Positions 54,011 to 63,934 of a DNA stretch of 64,000 bases are shown piece by piece; the stretch's first letter is position 1, and each line of letters opens with the position of its first letter. This DNA comes from Planctomycetota bacterium (GTDB lineage Bacteria; Planctomycetota; SZUA-567; H5-PLA8). The translations under genes were made by a program, and so were the position numbers. The DNA lies in the NCBI GenBank assembly GCA_016200135.1, contig JACQFI010000021.1, positions 61,089 to 125,088 of the forward strand, written 5' to 3'. Below the pieces are notes generated by a model. The model saw only the letters and a list, made by a program, of their open reading frames with translations, was not told the origin of the DNA and made no database searches.

Positions 54011-56980
54011 TTAAAGCTTCGCTTCTTCCTCGTCGAATAGGATGACGCGGGAGTTGAGCATGATCAGCAGGTTGCGGCGTTCGCGCTGCTTGAGGTTCGT
54101 CGAGAAGATGCGCCCGATAACCGGGAGATCGGACAGGAACGGAATGCCCGACTTCGTGGCGATCTTGCGGTCGTTGACGAAGCCCGAGAAGAGCAGGGTG
54201 CCGTTGTCCGGAACCGTGACCGTCGTGCTGACCGAGCGCAGTTCCAGGTCGGGCAGTTCGATCGGCAGCGTGATCGGGATCAGCGGGTTGCTGATGACCG
54301 CGAACCGGACCGGCACGTTCTCGGTCGCCGTGCCCGTGCGGATGTCCATCGTGATGTACTTGCGGTCGTAGCTGACCGTGGGCTTAAGGTCGAGCACCAC
54401 GCCGACCAGGAAGCTGCGGATCACCGGGTCGTATACCGCGCCCGACACATCGTAGTCGGCGATGTACGAGCGCTGCGTGGCGACCAGCACGTGGGCGCGC
54501 TGGTTGTTGAACTGCGTCAGGCGCGGAGCGATCAACTGGTCCGACGTCTGATCCTTGCGCAGCGCCTGCAGCACCGCGCTGGTCTGGGAGTTGTTGAAGA
54601 ACCGGAACTGGAACAGCGCGCCCTGCATGCCCAGCCCCGTGCCGGTTAAGGCCGTGCCCAGCGGGCCGTTGCCGTTGAGCGTATTCACCAAGTTCTGCGT
54701 CAAGCCCTGCCCCAGCAGATTCGGTCCAAAGAGCTGCTTGCGGAAGCCGGCGGGACCGTTGGCGGGAGCAAACGCCGAGTTCGTGCCGGTGCTGGCCGGG
54801 AAGTTCGGGTCCAGCCGCGGCCGCAGCAGCAGCGGCGGATACACGGCCGGATAGTTGCTTCCACCTGCTCCCGGAACAAGGGCGTTCAGCCACCCAAGGG
54901 TAGAGGTCGACATATTCGCCGGCGTGATGCCCGTGATCGCCGGGCCGTAAGGCGGCGGCAGGAAGCGGGCGAACTGATACGGCACCGACGAGAAGATGCT
55001 GCTCGGCAGATTCTGCGGGCCGGCGCCGGGCGGCGTTGAGGGCTGAAGGCCCGGGCCGCCGCCGACCGGGAAGAGCCCCGAGCGGGAAGGGAAGGCCAGC
55101 GGGTTGATGCCCGCCGCGTTCGGCAGGCCCTGCAAACCCGGGGTCAGGACGTCGTAGTCCTGTCCGGGAGGCGCGTCCAGGCCCATGAAGTGGACGCCGA
55201 TCTGTTCCAGGAAGCCATCGATGACGTCGATGTAGCGGACGTTCGAGAGCACCTGGACCGTCTGCGTCTCGCGGAAGCTCTTGAGCAACTGGCGAATCTT
55301 GTCGTGAATCTCCGGCCGCTGCATCACGACTAGCTTGCCGCCCGACTCTTCGATGGAGCACGTCGGATCGGTGAACTCGGCGGGGAGCAGCCGGTCCTTG
55401 ATCAGCGTGGCCAGATCGGCCGGCGCAAGGGCCGCCGCCGGGGGCTGGGCCAGGAACGGATTACCGCCCGCGCCCGCGCCGGTGTTGTTGGCCGTGCCCA
55501 GTTCGAGGCGCGGGCCGGGGAAGTCCGTGACGGTCATGGTCAGGTCGCGGACGTCGTAAATCTCGAGCACCACGCTGCCGGCCAGATTCGCCTTCTTGGT
55601 GATGAAGACGGCCTGGTTCTTCAGCTCGTAGTCCAGGTCGGCGAGGCGCAGGATCCACTTCAGCGCCATCTCCATTTCCATGTCCGATACGCGCAGCGTG
55701 ATCGCGATCTTGCCCGCGCCTTCCGCCGCGACGCGCGGATCGAGGATGAAGTTGACCTTAGTCAGCGAATCGAGGAACGCGAGCGCCTCGTCCAGCGGCG
55801 TATCGACGAACTCGAAGCTGACGTGCCGGCCGAGCTTCTTGCGCGCTTCGACCTTCCAGGGATCTTCGACGCGGCGGTGGGCCACGTCGCCCGTGCGCTG
55901 CGCGATCTCCTGCCAGTTGTCCGGATAGATCAGGTACTTGCCGTGCGGCACCGTCATGCGGTCGGCGCGCAGTTCCTGCAGCTTGTCGTTCTCGATCTTC
56001 TCTTCGGCGATCCACTTGGTCCGCGTGACGTGCTTGCGTCCTTCGGCCGCGGACATGATCGTGTTGGCTTCCGGATTCGAGGGATCCTGTTCGAGGATCT
56101 TGCCGGCCAGGTTCATGGCCTGCTCGTACTCGCCGATCTCGAAGAGGGCCTTGGCCTGATCCAGCAGCACGTTCAGCTTCTTCTGGTGCACCTGCCGGTC
56201 CTGCTCGGCGCGCTGCATGGCCAGGTCTTGGGCGCGCTTGCGGTCGCTCTGCGCCAGTTCCTCTTCCAGGCCCTTCGTATTCTTGCGGGTCTCGCGAATC
56301 ATGCGCGCGACCTGGTTCTGTTGTTCGTCGACGTTGACGTTCGGCGGCATCCACTTGACGATCTCGTTGGCGCGCTCGAACGCCTGCAGCGCCTGCTCGT
56401 ACTTGCGGATCCGCTCGGGGATGCTCATGTCCGCGCCGGCCTTGGCCTCGTCGCAGAACTTGCGGCCCCAGTCGATCCGGTTGTCCAGCTCCGCGAGGCG
56501 CTCCTGCACCGCGATCTTCTGTTCGCCGTAGAGGGTCTCCACCGCCGACTTGATGCGGTCCCTGCGCCGGCCGAGCACGTCGTTGACGCGCATGAGCCAC
56601 TTCTGCGCTTCGGCGTTGCTGCGGTCGAGCGTGACGGCGCGCTCCAGTTCCACGCGGGCCTGTTCGTACTCGAATGCGGAGAACAGGCGCTTGCCGGACT
56701 CCAGGTGCGCCTGCACCTGGACGTCGATCTCTTCGCGCATCCGCTTGTCCGCGGCGGCCTGCTGGTCGAGGAGCTTCTTGGCATCCTCGTCGCCGGCGGC
56801 CGGAGCGGCGGGGGCCACTTCGGCGGCGGGGGCGGGCGCGGCTGCGGGAGCCGGGGCCGGAGCAGGTGCGGGCGCAGGGGCGGCGTCTTCGGCCAGCAGG
56901 CGGCCTGAGCCGAGAAGGCCCAGCGCCCCGCCCATTACTCCGGCCAGTACCCAGTGCTTAAATCGCGCTTCCATCGTCAT
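54011..56980 (-). CDS. Secretin-family protein with TPR-like N-terminus (tandem copy B)
   Basis: A 989-residue protein, ATG 56980 with GAGGG just upstream. An N-terminal hydrophobic signal is followed by an Ala-Pro dipeptide repeat (about residues 33-65). A TPR/coiled-coil region lies at ~70-330 (FEYEQARVELERAVTLDRSNAEAQKWL, GEYEQAMNLAGKILEQDPSNPEANTI). Then the STN/N0-like module (VSFEFVDTPLDEALAFLDSLTKVNFILDPRV), an N1-like fold (GKLVVMQRPEIHDKIRQLLKSF), and a long Pro/Gly/Asn-rich insertion (~630-760). The C-terminal secretin beta-domain is present: TVTVPDNGTLLFSGFVND, SGIPFLSDLPVIGRIFS, LLIMLNSRVILFDEEEAKL. Secretins form outer-membrane rings for type II/III secretion or type IV pili; no partner pump genes are here. 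Paralogue of 57059-60004, which lies 78 bp upstream. Confidence 0.9.
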   Translation of the reverse strand: MTMEARFKHWVLAGVMGGALGLLGSGRLLAEDAAPAPAPAPAPAPAAAPAPAAEVAPAAPAAGDEDAKKLLDQQAAADKRMREEIDVQVQAHLESGKRLFSAFEYEQARVELERAVTLDRSNAEAQKWLMRVNDVLGRRRDRIKSAVETLYGEQKIAVQERLAELDNRIDWGRKFCDEAKAGADMSIPERIRKYEQALQAFERANEIVKWMPPNVNVDEQQNQVARMIRETRKNTKGLEEELAQSDRKRAQDLAMQRAEQDRQVHQKKLNVLLDQAKALFEIGEYEQAMNLAGKILEQDPSNPEANTIMSAAEGRKHVTRTKWIAEEKIENDKLQELRADRMTVPHGKYLIYPDNWQEIAQRTGDVAHRRVEDPWKVEARKKLGRHVSFEFVDTPLDEALAFLDSLTKVNFILDPRVAAEGAGKIAITLRVSDMEMEMALKWILRLADLDYELKNQAVFITKKANLAGSVVLEIYDVRDLTMTVTDFPGPRLELGTANNTGAGAGGNPFLAQPPAAALAPADLATLIKDRLLPAEFTDPTCSIEESGGKLVVMQRPEIHDKIRQLLKSFRETQTVQVLSNVRYIDVIDGFLEQIGVHFMGLDAPPGQDYDVLTPGLQGLPNAAGINPLAFPSRSGLFPVGGGPGLQPSTPPGAGPQNLPSSIFSSVPYQFARFLPPPYGPAITGITPANMSTSTLGWLNALVPGAGGSNYPAVYPPLLLRPRLDPNFPASTGTNSAFAPANGPAGFRKQLFGPNLLGQGLTQNLVNTLNGNGPLGTALTGTGLGMQGALFQFRFFNNSQTSAVLQALRKDQTSDQLIAPRLTQFNNQRAHVLVATQRSYIADYDVSGAVYDPVIRSFLVGVVLDLKPTVSYDRKYITMDIRTGTATENVPVRFAVISNPLIPITLPIELPDLELRSVSTTVTVPDNGTLLFSGFVNDRKIATKSGIPFLSDLPVIGRIFSTNLKQRERRNLLIMLNSRVILFDEEEAKL

Positions 56981-57058
56981 TCGTCCCTCTTTCGCCGTTG
57001 AACGTACGGCCAGCTCGACTCCATGCTCCAACAGGAACGGAACCATCCCCCGATTCTG

Positions 57059-60004
57059 CTACAGCTTCGCTTCCTCTTCGTTAAAGAGGATGATGCGCGG
57101 ACTGACCATGATCGCGAGGTTGCTCTTCGAGTTATCCTGCGTGTTCCAGCGGAAGAGGCGTCCGAGCACCGGCAGGTCGCTCAGGAACGGCACGCCGTTC
57201 TCCATCTGGAACTTCACGTTGCGCTGCAAGCCGCCGATCAGCAGGATGCCGCCGTCCGGAACCGTCGCCGTAGTGCGCACGCGGCGGATGGTCAGGTTCG
57301 GGAAGTCGATCGGGAACGTCAGCGGAATCACGATCGTCACCTGCGCGCCCGTCAGCACCGTGAAGCTCTGGATGAACGACGGCTGCAGCGTGCCTTCCGT
57401 CACCGTCGGGCGGAGCTCCATCGTCACATAGCGCCGGTCGCTCGAGACCGTCGGCCGCACGTCCAGCACGGCGCCGGTCAGGAACTGGCGGATCACCGGA
57501 TCGTACGCGTCGCCGGAGATGTCGTAGTCGGCGATGTACGTCCGCTGCCGCGCCACGAACATATGCGCGCGCTGCGTGTTGAAGCAGGTCAGGCGCGGCG
57601 CGAAGAGCGTCGAGGTGTTCTCGCGGATGCCCAACGCCTTGATGAACGCCTGCATCTGCGCCTTGCCCAGCAGGGTGACCTGGGCACTCAGGCCGCCCTG
57701 GCGCAGCGTGTTGTTCGGATCGTTCGCCGAGATCGTATCCAGCGAGTTGTCCAGCGTGACCGGGAAGAAGTTGACCACGTTGTTCACGATGGATCCGACC
57801 GTGGACAGCATGCCGCCCAGGAACGGGTTGGGGCCGTCTACGACGCCTGGGAATGGCGCATCCAACGGCTGGTTGTTGCGCGGCTGCACAAGCTGGCCGG
57901 TGACGCCGCCGATATTGCGGATGTCGCCGAAGTCGCCATGCAGCACGTTCGGGTCGAGGCCCTGGAATTCGACGCCGAGGTCTTCCAGGTACGCTTCGCG
58001 AATCGTCAGGAAGCGCCCTTCGATGTTGACCAGGATCTTCTGCGTCGCGCGGAAGTTCGAGAGGAGCTGGTCGATCAGGCCGTGCACTTCCGGCCGCTGC
58101 ATCACGACCAGCTTGCCCGCGCGCTCTTCGATCGACGTGCCCTGGTTCGGATCCCAGCTATCCGGCTTGACGCGGTTGCGGATCATGTCCGCGATGCTCT
58201 GGACCGTCACCGTCGGAGCAGGCGCCGCGACGAAGGGGTTGGCCGCGCCGGCCGCACCGCCGCCGCCCGCGCCGCCGTCGTCGCCGGGGGTCGTGAGCTG
58301 GAAGTCCGGGCCGGGGAAGTCCGGCACCGCCTGGGTCAGGTCGCTCACGTCGTAAATCTTGAGCTCGACGTCTTCCACCAGCGACTGGCGCTTGCTGATG
58401 AAGATCGCGTTATCCTTCAGCGCGTAGTCGAGATCCGCCAGCTTCAGGAGCCATTCGAGGGCCAGGTCCAGGCTCATGTCCGTCACGCGCAGGCTGATCG
58501 GAGGCGCGCCCGCCTGCGTGACCTTGGGATCGACGATCATTGTGACGTTCGTCAGGCTGCGCAGGAACGAGATCGCTTCGTCCAGCGGCGTATCCACGAA
58601 CTCGAACGTGACCTTGCGCTGCAGGCGCTTCTTGATGTCCTGCTTCCACTGGTCTTCGACCTTGCTCTTGCCGATCGAGTTTCGCTGCGGGCGGCGCGCG
58701 ATCACGTCCCAGTTGGTGGGATAGGTGAGCAGATTGCCGTAGGGGATATGGGACGCGTCGACCTCTTCCCACGTATCCTTGACCCCTTCGCTGAAGTCGT
58801 GCTTGATGTCGGCGCTCTCGGAGCTGCGGTATGCGGAGCGCGCCTTGCGCTTCCAGCCTTCGGCTTCGCTGTTGAACGGGTCCATCTGCAGCACGCGCAG
58901 CGAGAGGCGCTCCGCATCCTTATAGAGGCCCTTATGGTACAGGTCCGCCACCTGCTCGTTGAGCTTCTTCACGCGCTGGTGGAAGAGTTCGGTCTCGCGG
59001 ACGCGCGTCTCTTCGGCCACCTTCTGAGCTTGGAGACGGCGCAGGAAGCTGATCTCGTCGTCCTTATCCAGCAGCTTCTGGCGCACGCGCACCAGCGACT
59101 CCTCGACCGCCTTGCGCTCGTTGGGCAGGTCGATCTGGGGCGGCATGTAGTTCATGATTTCCTTGACGCGGCGGTAGCGGTCCTGCGCCTGGCGCAGATT
59201 TTCGAGCTGCTCGGCCAGCACCTTCTCCTTCGCGGCGTCTTCGAGCTCCAGCGGCACGCTCGAACCCTTGTTCTCGTAAACCCGGCCCTCTTCCAGCGCG
59301 TTGGCCAGCGCGACCAGGGCTTCCTGGATCTTCACGCGTTCTTCATGCTCCAGCGCGCGGACCTTCTCGGCGATGCGATCCATGCGCACGCCCAACAGCG
59401 AGCGGCAGGTGCGCAGCTTCTCTTGCGCGACGCGGTTGGTCGGATCGAGCTGGACCGCCCGTTCGAAGTGCTTGAGGGCTTCCTCGTACTCGAGGTTATT
59501 GAAGAGCTTCAGCGCGGTGTCGAACTCGGACTGCGCCGTCGCGTCCTGTGCCTGGCGTTCCACGCCGCCGATCTTCACGGCTTCGTCCAGGATGCGCTTG
59601 GCCTTGTCTTCCGCCGATTCCCCGCCGGGCGCCGGAGCAGGCGCGGGGGTGACTGTCGGGGCCGGAGCCGGCGCGGGCGTCGGTTCGGGCTTGGGATCGT
59701 CGGCCGCCGGAGCGCCTACGGGCTTGGAAGGCTGGGCGTCGTTGGCCTTCGCGGGCGAGGCGGAGATATCGACCACTTCCGCGGCCTTGGAATTCCCGGA
59801 CTCCGCAGGGGTGCGCATCGCCACTTCGGTCGGCTGGGCCTCGGGCACCGACGCGACCGCGGGTTTTTCTTCCCGAGGCAGCGGCGTGGCCTGATGGTTG
59901 TCCTGCCGTTCCGCGCCGAAGTCGCCCTTCGTCTGACCGCAACCGGTCAGACCCAGGCCCCCCAGCAGAATGGCGCATCCGGTGAACAGGCGCATTCGAA
60001 TCAT
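57059..60004 (-). CDS. Lipoprotein secretin-family protein with TPR-like N-terminus (tandem copy A)
   Basis: A 981-residue protein starting at ATG 60004. The N-terminus is a lipoprotein signal with lipobox LTGC (Cys22), unlike copy B. An Ala/Pro-rich linker leads to a TPR/coiled-coil region ~125-400 (LKLFNNLEYEEALKHFERAVQLDPTNRVAQEKL, LYHKGLYKDAERLSLRVLQMDPFNSEAEGW). Then the STN/N0-like module VTFEFVDTPLDEAISFLRSLTNVTMIVDPKV, the DFPGP linker, an N1 fold (AGKLVVMQRPEVHGLIDQLLSNF) and the secretin domain: TATVPDGGILLIGGLQRN, NGVPFLSDLPVLGRLFRW, LAIMVSPRIILFNEEEAKL. The last residues match copy B almost exactly. First gene of the two-gene unit; the upstream 435 bp should hold the promoter. The lipid anchor would let it reach the outer membrane unaided. 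Confidence 0.9.
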   Translation of the reverse strand: MIRMRLFTGCAILLGGLGLTGCGQTKGDFGAERQDNHQATPLPREEKPAVASVPEAQPTEVAMRTPAESGNSKAAEVVDISASPAKANDAQPSKPVGAPAADDPKPEPTPAPAPAPTVTPAPAPAPGGESAEDKAKRILDEAVKIGGVERQAQDATAQSEFDTALKLFNNLEYEEALKHFERAVQLDPTNRVAQEKLRTCRSLLGVRMDRIAEKVRALEHEERVKIQEALVALANALEEGRVYENKGSSVPLELEDAAKEKVLAEQLENLRQAQDRYRRVKEIMNYMPPQIDLPNERKAVEESLVRVRQKLLDKDDEISFLRRLQAQKVAEETRVRETELFHQRVKKLNEQVADLYHKGLYKDAERLSLRVLQMDPFNSEAEGWKRKARSAYRSSESADIKHDFSEGVKDTWEEVDASHIPYGNLLTYPTNWDVIARRPQRNSIGKSKVEDQWKQDIKKRLQRKVTFEFVDTPLDEAISFLRSLTNVTMIVDPKVTQAGAPPISLRVTDMSLDLALEWLLKLADLDYALKDNAIFISKRQSLVEDVELKIYDVSDLTQAVPDFPGPDFQLTTPGDDGGAGGGGAAGAANPFVAAPAPTVTVQSIADMIRNRVKPDSWDPNQGTSIEERAGKLVVMQRPEVHGLIDQLLSNFRATQKILVNIEGRFLTIREAYLEDLGVEFQGLDPNVLHGDFGDIRNIGGVTGQLVQPRNNQPLDAPFPGVVDGPNPFLGGMLSTVGSIVNNVVNFFPVTLDNSLDTISANDPNNTLRQGGLSAQVTLLGKAQMQAFIKALGIRENTSTLFAPRLTCFNTQRAHMFVARQRTYIADYDISGDAYDPVIRQFLTGAVLDVRPTVSSDRRYVTMELRPTVTEGTLQPSFIQSFTVLTGAQVTIVIPLTFPIDFPNLTIRRVRTTATVPDGGILLIGGLQRNVKFQMENGVPFLSDLPVLGRLFRWNTQDNSKSNLAIMVSPRIILFNEEEAKL

Positions 60005-60439
60005 CGGTTATGGCCGTCCTTTCTCATCCTGCCCTAGAAAAACAAAAGCAAAACAGTTCGACCGAGACAGATTTCTTCCCGTGCACTGCTCGGCAGCTCC
60101 TTAACGGAGCACCGCTACTACCTTCTGGTATTTGAGCCACCTAACCTTACGTATTTTTTGAACGGCGTCAAGCCCGAACTCATTTTTCTCATGCCCCCAA
60201 GCCAAGCCATTGTAAGACCTTCGCAGTGGGCAGGACGCGCCGATGGCCCCCTAATTTCGGATGGCGTTCTATACCTTATGGACGGAGCGAGTACGCACTT
60301 AGTAGACGAAAACCCGCCGCTAAAAGCTGTAAGCCTTTGTCCTGTATAGCCTGCTCATTTCGCATTTCATTCGCCTATTTTACTCCGTAAGCTCCAATCT
60401 GCGTGTTAGTGCCTAAGTCTCAAACGCTGCACCTAGTGC
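60005..60439. other. Intergenic region upstream of the secretin operon
   Basis: About 435 bp, more AT-rich than the flanks. A small hairpin GCTCC-TTAAC-GGAGC lies at 60096-60110. A 63-codon open frame at 60158 has no ribosome site or protein-like features. I see no tRNA or riboswitch. The secretin promoter is presumably here. Confidence 0.45.
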
Positions 60440-61741
60440 TTATTTTTGGGTGGGATCGCTCATTATTCTCACCGCGCCCATTTTTTGTATAAAGATTGCC
60501 CCCAGAACAATGCCGATACCCAAGAGCGGCGAGATTCTCAGCGTCCATTCGAAGCCCACCTGCTTGCCGACCATTCCACCCAACATATAGGACGCGATGA
60601 TCGCTAAAGAGGTAGCCGCGCCGGAGAGCACCGCCAGCAGGCCGTGGTGCCGGGGGAAGTAGCGGCTCGCCAGGGCAAAGAACGTCGGCCAAGGCGTCGC
60701 GAACGCGATTCCACACAGGACCATCGCGAGCGTGCCGTGAGCGCCGGTCCACCAGCCGCATTCGGTTCCCAGCAGCACTGCCGCGCTGCACGGCACGCAC
60801 AGCGCCAGAAGCGCGACCGGCGAGACGCGCGTCAAGAGCCAGGACGCGGCGAAGCGCGCCAGGAGTTCGGTCCAGAGAATGATGGAGGCCGCGGTCAAGG
60901 CGATCTCCTTACCGTCCACCGGTCCGTACTGCCCCGGATGCTTGAGGTATTGTGGCAGCCAGATCACGACCACCTGTTCCATGCCCACGATGGGAATAAA
61001 GAGGAGCCCGCACAGCCAGAAGAACGGCTGCCGCAGGGCCTCCCGCGCGGGGCCTTCAAGCGGTTCCTCCGCAGGCGGAGGTGCGGCGTCCTTCCCCGCC
61101 GAACCGATGGCGTCCTGGCGTTTGGCCGGCGCTTTACCGAGCAGGCCGATCAGGCCCAGCACGAGCCCCAAGCCCGAGATCGTCAAGAAAGGATGCCGCC
61201 AGCTCGTGCCTATCCGCGCGAACAGCGGTCCTATGGCCTTGCCCAGCGAGTTGATCCCATGCAGGAGGTTGGTCATCGTCCCGGCGCGGTGCGGCGCGAG
61301 TTGCACCACCAAGCCGTTCCCTAAATGCAGGTAAGCCAGGCCAAGGGCCGTCAAAGTACCCATCACCAAAGCGAGCTTCCCATAGGGAAACAGGGCCGCG
61401 GTGCCCAGTCCTAATGCGAACAGGCCGTACCCGATCATGCAGACGCGATAGACCCCCACGCGCGGGGCCAGCCAGATCGCCGTGAGGGCCAGCACCGAAG
61501 CCGCCGCCGCGATCCCGCCGGCCAGCATCCCAAAGTCCTGCTCGTTGATCTCGAAGTCCTTCAGGATCGAGCCCATCTCCTGCGGGACCACGCCGGCCTG
61601 CAAAATGCCGGGGATCAGCAGGCAGCCAAAGGCCGCGACAATGAAGCATCCGCGCCGCAGGGTTCCAAAGAGGTTGGTCGGTTCAGCGTTGGAGCGGCTC
61701 GATGCGTCCGCCGCCGCGGCGGGACGCGCATCCTCATCCAC
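60440..61741 (-). CDS. Major facilitator superfamily transporter
   Basis: A 433-residue MFS permease. GTG 61741 (GTGGATGA overlaps the holA stop) is preceded by GGAG seven bases upstream; the longer frame only overlaps holA. Twelve predicted helices split into two six-helix halves by a central loop rich in Ala/Pro/Glu (residues ~220-245). The N-terminal half includes MLAGGIAAAASVLALTAIWLAPRVGVYRVCMIGYGLF, the helix 2-3 region of sugar/anion MFS proteins, and NLLHGINSLGKAIGPL typical of the fucose-permease-like group. The substrate is unknown, possibly a sugar. Translational coupling to holA is probably just gene packing. Confidence 0.9.
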   Translation of the reverse strand: MDEDARPAAAADASSRSNAEPTNLFGTLRRGCFIVAAFGCLLIPGILQAGVVPQEMGSILKDFEINEQDFGMLAGGIAAAASVLALTAIWLAPRVGVYRVCMIGYGLFALGLGTAALFPYGKLALVMGTLTALGLAYLHLGNGLVVQLAPHRAGTMTNLLHGINSLGKAIGPLFARIGTSWRHPFLTISGLGLVLGLIGLLGKAPAKRQDAIGSAGKDAAPPPAEEPLEGPAREALRQPFFWLCGLLFIPIVGMEQVVVIWLPQYLKHPGQYGPVDGKEIALTAASIILWTELLARFAASWLLTRVSPVALLALCVPCSAAVLLGTECGWWTGAHGTLAMVLCGIAFATPWPTFFALASRYFPRHHGLLAVLSGAATSLAIIASYMLGGMVGKQVGFEWTLRISPLLGIGIVLGAIFIQKMGAVRIMSDPTQK

Positions 61742-62894
61742 GGCAGATCTCCAGGACCATCTTTTCCAGCGCGGTCTGGCGGCCCGCGGTGGAACGCAGG
61801 TCCAGGTTGGCGCGCAGGAGCGCTTCCATCGCCTTGCGCAGGGACGCGGACGCATGCTTGCGGAGCTGCCGCCGGGCCTTCTCGGCGCGGAAACCGAAGA
61901 GCTTGGCCTGCGCGCACGCATCGAACTCGCTCTTGCCCGCATCGATCAGCGCGCGCAGGTCCTGAAGCTGCTGGAGCGCGTACGTCAGCGCGCCGAGCAG
62001 GCGCATCGAGATCTCCGCCTCGCCGCTCACGACGCGCCCGGGCTTCTTGTGGTCGCCCAGGCCCTTCGCAAAGATCGCGCCGAGGGCCTCCCACGCTCCT
62101 TTAAGGTCGCGCTCCGCCACCGCGTCGGCGAACTCGAACGCCCCCACCAGCCGCGTATCCGCGCAGATCTTCTCAACGTGCCCCTCGTTGACCTCGACCG
62201 CCTTGCCCTCGCCGCTGCCCAGCGTCAGCGCGAGCTTGGCCAGCTCCTCCTCAAGCACCCCCAGCGTCTGGCCGCTGCGTTCGATCAGGGCCACCCCCGC
62301 GCGCGGGGTGAGGTTCAGGCCCAGAGCCTTGGCGCGGCGTTCGAGTTCCTCCGCGAGCGGCGAGCCCGCGCCGTCGAGCCCCCACTGGCTGCGCAGCGGT
62401 TCGCAATTCACGAGCCCGCCGGCCGCGCCGATCTTCTTGAAGAAGTTGGTGGTCTTCAGCCGCCCGGGGTCGGCAATCTCGAAGACGAGCGCGCTGTTCT
62501 CGGGGAGTTTGTCCAAATTACGTTCGAAGACATCGCGGTTATCCGCCGTGGCAAAGAACCCGTCCGCCTGCCGCACGACCACGACCTTGGGTTCGTCCGG
62601 AGCGCCGAACATCGGCCGCGTGCGGACCTCGTCCAGCACCGCCGCCGGAGTAAGCGCTTCCTGTTCGCCTGGCGCTCCCGGCCGCGGCCCGTGCATCACG
62701 ACCCACGCCATCCCGCCGTCGCCGTCCGCAAACGCCGCCTTGCGGATCGCCGTGATGGCTTCCTCTCTCAGCGCCGCCTCCTGCCCATAAAGGAGCACCG
62801 CGCGCGGGAGCTTGCCTTGCGCCCACGCCTTGGCGATCGCCCCCGGCGCCACGCCCGCCGCCGCGCCGCCGCCTTCGCTTCCCTTTCGAGCCAT
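61734..62894 (-). CDS. holA: DNA polymerase III subunit delta
   Basis: A 386-residue clamp-loader subunit. ATG 62894 follows AAGGGG closely. The N-terminal AAA+-like domain has no functional Walker A, as expected for delta: PRAVLLYGQEAALREEAITAIRKAAF, VVVVRQADGFF, SALVFEIADPGRLKTTNFFKKI. The lid and C-terminal collar domain follow: LIERSGQTLGVLEEELAKLAL, LLGALTYALQQLQDLRALI, RKHASASLRKAMEALLRANLDLRST. It opens the beta clamp during loading in the replisome. Slightly longer than the usual ~340 residues because of the Gly/Ala start and insertions. Confidence 0.9.
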   Translation of the reverse strand: MARKGSEGGGAAAGVAPGAIAKAWAQGKLPRAVLLYGQEAALREEAITAIRKAAFADGDGGMAWVVMHGPRPGAPGEQEALTPAAVLDEVRTRPMFGAPDEPKVVVVRQADGFFATADNRDVFERNLDKLPENSALVFEIADPGRLKTTNFFKKIGAAGGLVNCEPLRSQWGLDGAGSPLAEELERRAKALGLNLTPRAGVALIERSGQTLGVLEEELAKLALTLGSGEGKAVEVNEGHVEKICADTRLVGAFEFADAVAERDLKGAWEALGAIFAKGLGDHKKPGRVVSGEAEISMRLLGALTYALQQLQDLRALIDAGKSEFDACAQAKLFGFRAEKARRQLRKHASASLRKAMEALLRANLDLRSTAGRQTALEKMVLEICRG

Positions 62895-63424
62895 GCGCCC
62901 CTTTTAGGAGAAGCTCCACGGCGTGGCAAGGGACGAGGGTGGATGTCCGCCGCGTTATATTCTCGCAACGAGTACCCCCCCCGACGTAACACGTCAGGGC
63001 CGCGCAGCGCAGGAAATCCATTGCAGCAGCAACGAAAGGTTGGGTAGGCTGTCACTGCATCTTTTTTGCGGGCATCATAGCGGGCCGCACATTAGCAGTC
63101 AGCGCGTACAGGAACTTCTTAGGAACGACGTATGCATTCAGTACGAATAGTAGCGAAGCCCAAGTTGGTTCTTTGCAAGTTTGCAAAAATCATTTGTAAA
63201 ACTGCAATACCCTTTTGATAAATCCCCAGCCTGTCATTTCAATTTTGCCCGGCGCTTATGGCTTTACGGGAATGTTCAATATGGCGAATAATTTGCGGAG
63301 CCGCAATTCCAGATTCCAACGCAGTAATTGGGGGTTAAGCGAATAGGTTTCTGCTGGAAAATTTTAACAAAGGCGGAAATGCCTGCCCACTTCTATTGAG
63401 TTAAAATCTCGTTTGGAGGATGAC
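62895..63424. other. Intergenic region upstream of holA, AT-rich in its second half
   Basis: About 530 bp. The first ~150 bp resemble the GC-rich background; from ~63100 on it is markedly AT-rich and stays so into the next gene. A 75-codon frame at 62923 lacks a ribosome site and protein-like composition. No RNA gene recognised. Confidence 0.45.
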
Positions 63425-63856
63425 TTGTCTACATTTTGGGAACCCTTAACCAAACAACTGCTCTATTGGGAAATCGACCGAAAGGAGCGAGATCACATGA
63501 CTATCAGCCTTTCCTCGGATCTAAATAAGAGACTTGCCGAGTTCAGCAAGTTGAACTCTCTTGAGTACGATCCTGAATTTCTAATCCATTTGGAAGAGGC
63601 ATGCATTGGCCTCACTATTGAAAAATCATATGCGCCATTTTACATGGAAATACGGGAGTATCTAGCTGACACGCGCATCACAAAAGGCGGGAAGGTTATT
63701 ATTTGGGAGCCCAAGAAAGTGGATTTATTGTGGGCGAGTTACCTGCGGTTCCTCTATAAAGAGGAACCTAGTTTTCTTCCTAAATATTCTATCCCCGCAG
63801 ACACGCTCTTTGCTGTCGTTAAATTTGTGCAAGTTGGCGTGGAACAGCCGAGATAA
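63425..63856 (+). CDS. Orphan AT-rich gene, unknown function
   Basis: A 143-residue protein with no recognised domain; acidic/aromatic and probably mostly helical (SSDLNKRLAEFSKLNSLEYDPEFLIHLEEA ... WASYLRFLYKEEPSFLPKYS). TTG 63425 lies five bases after GGAGG (63415-63419). ATG 63497 with AAGGAG nine bases upstream is an equally good start and would give a 119-residue protein. Base composition is very different from the rest of the window, which suggests recent acquisition. No neighbour gives context. Confidence 0.6.
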   Translation: MSTFWEPLTKQLLYWEIDRKERDHMTISLSSDLNKRLAEFSKLNSLEYDPEFLIHLEEACIGLTIEKSYAPFYMEIREYLADTRITKGGKVIIWEPKKVDLLWASYLRFLYKEEPSFLPKYSIPADTLFAVVKFVQVGVEQPR

Positions 63857-63934
63857 GGACTGCTCTTATTGAAAACTTTTAAAACGGAATGACTAAGGGC
63901 TGCTCTGTTGAAAACCCGCGGCGCGTCGTGAATT

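Noticed and set aside
57023..60037. 1004-codon open frame on the plus strand
   Set aside because: It is fully antisense to a secretin gene with clear domains; its Arg/Ala/Leu/Val-rich composition is the usual by-product of GC-rich codons on the other strand.
60158..60349. 63-codon frame in the secretin upstream region
   Set aside because: No ribosome site, no domain, AT-rich intergenic composition.
62923..63150. 75-codon frame upstream of holA
   Set aside because: Overlaps the likely holA promoter region, lacks a ribosome site and has no protein-like features.
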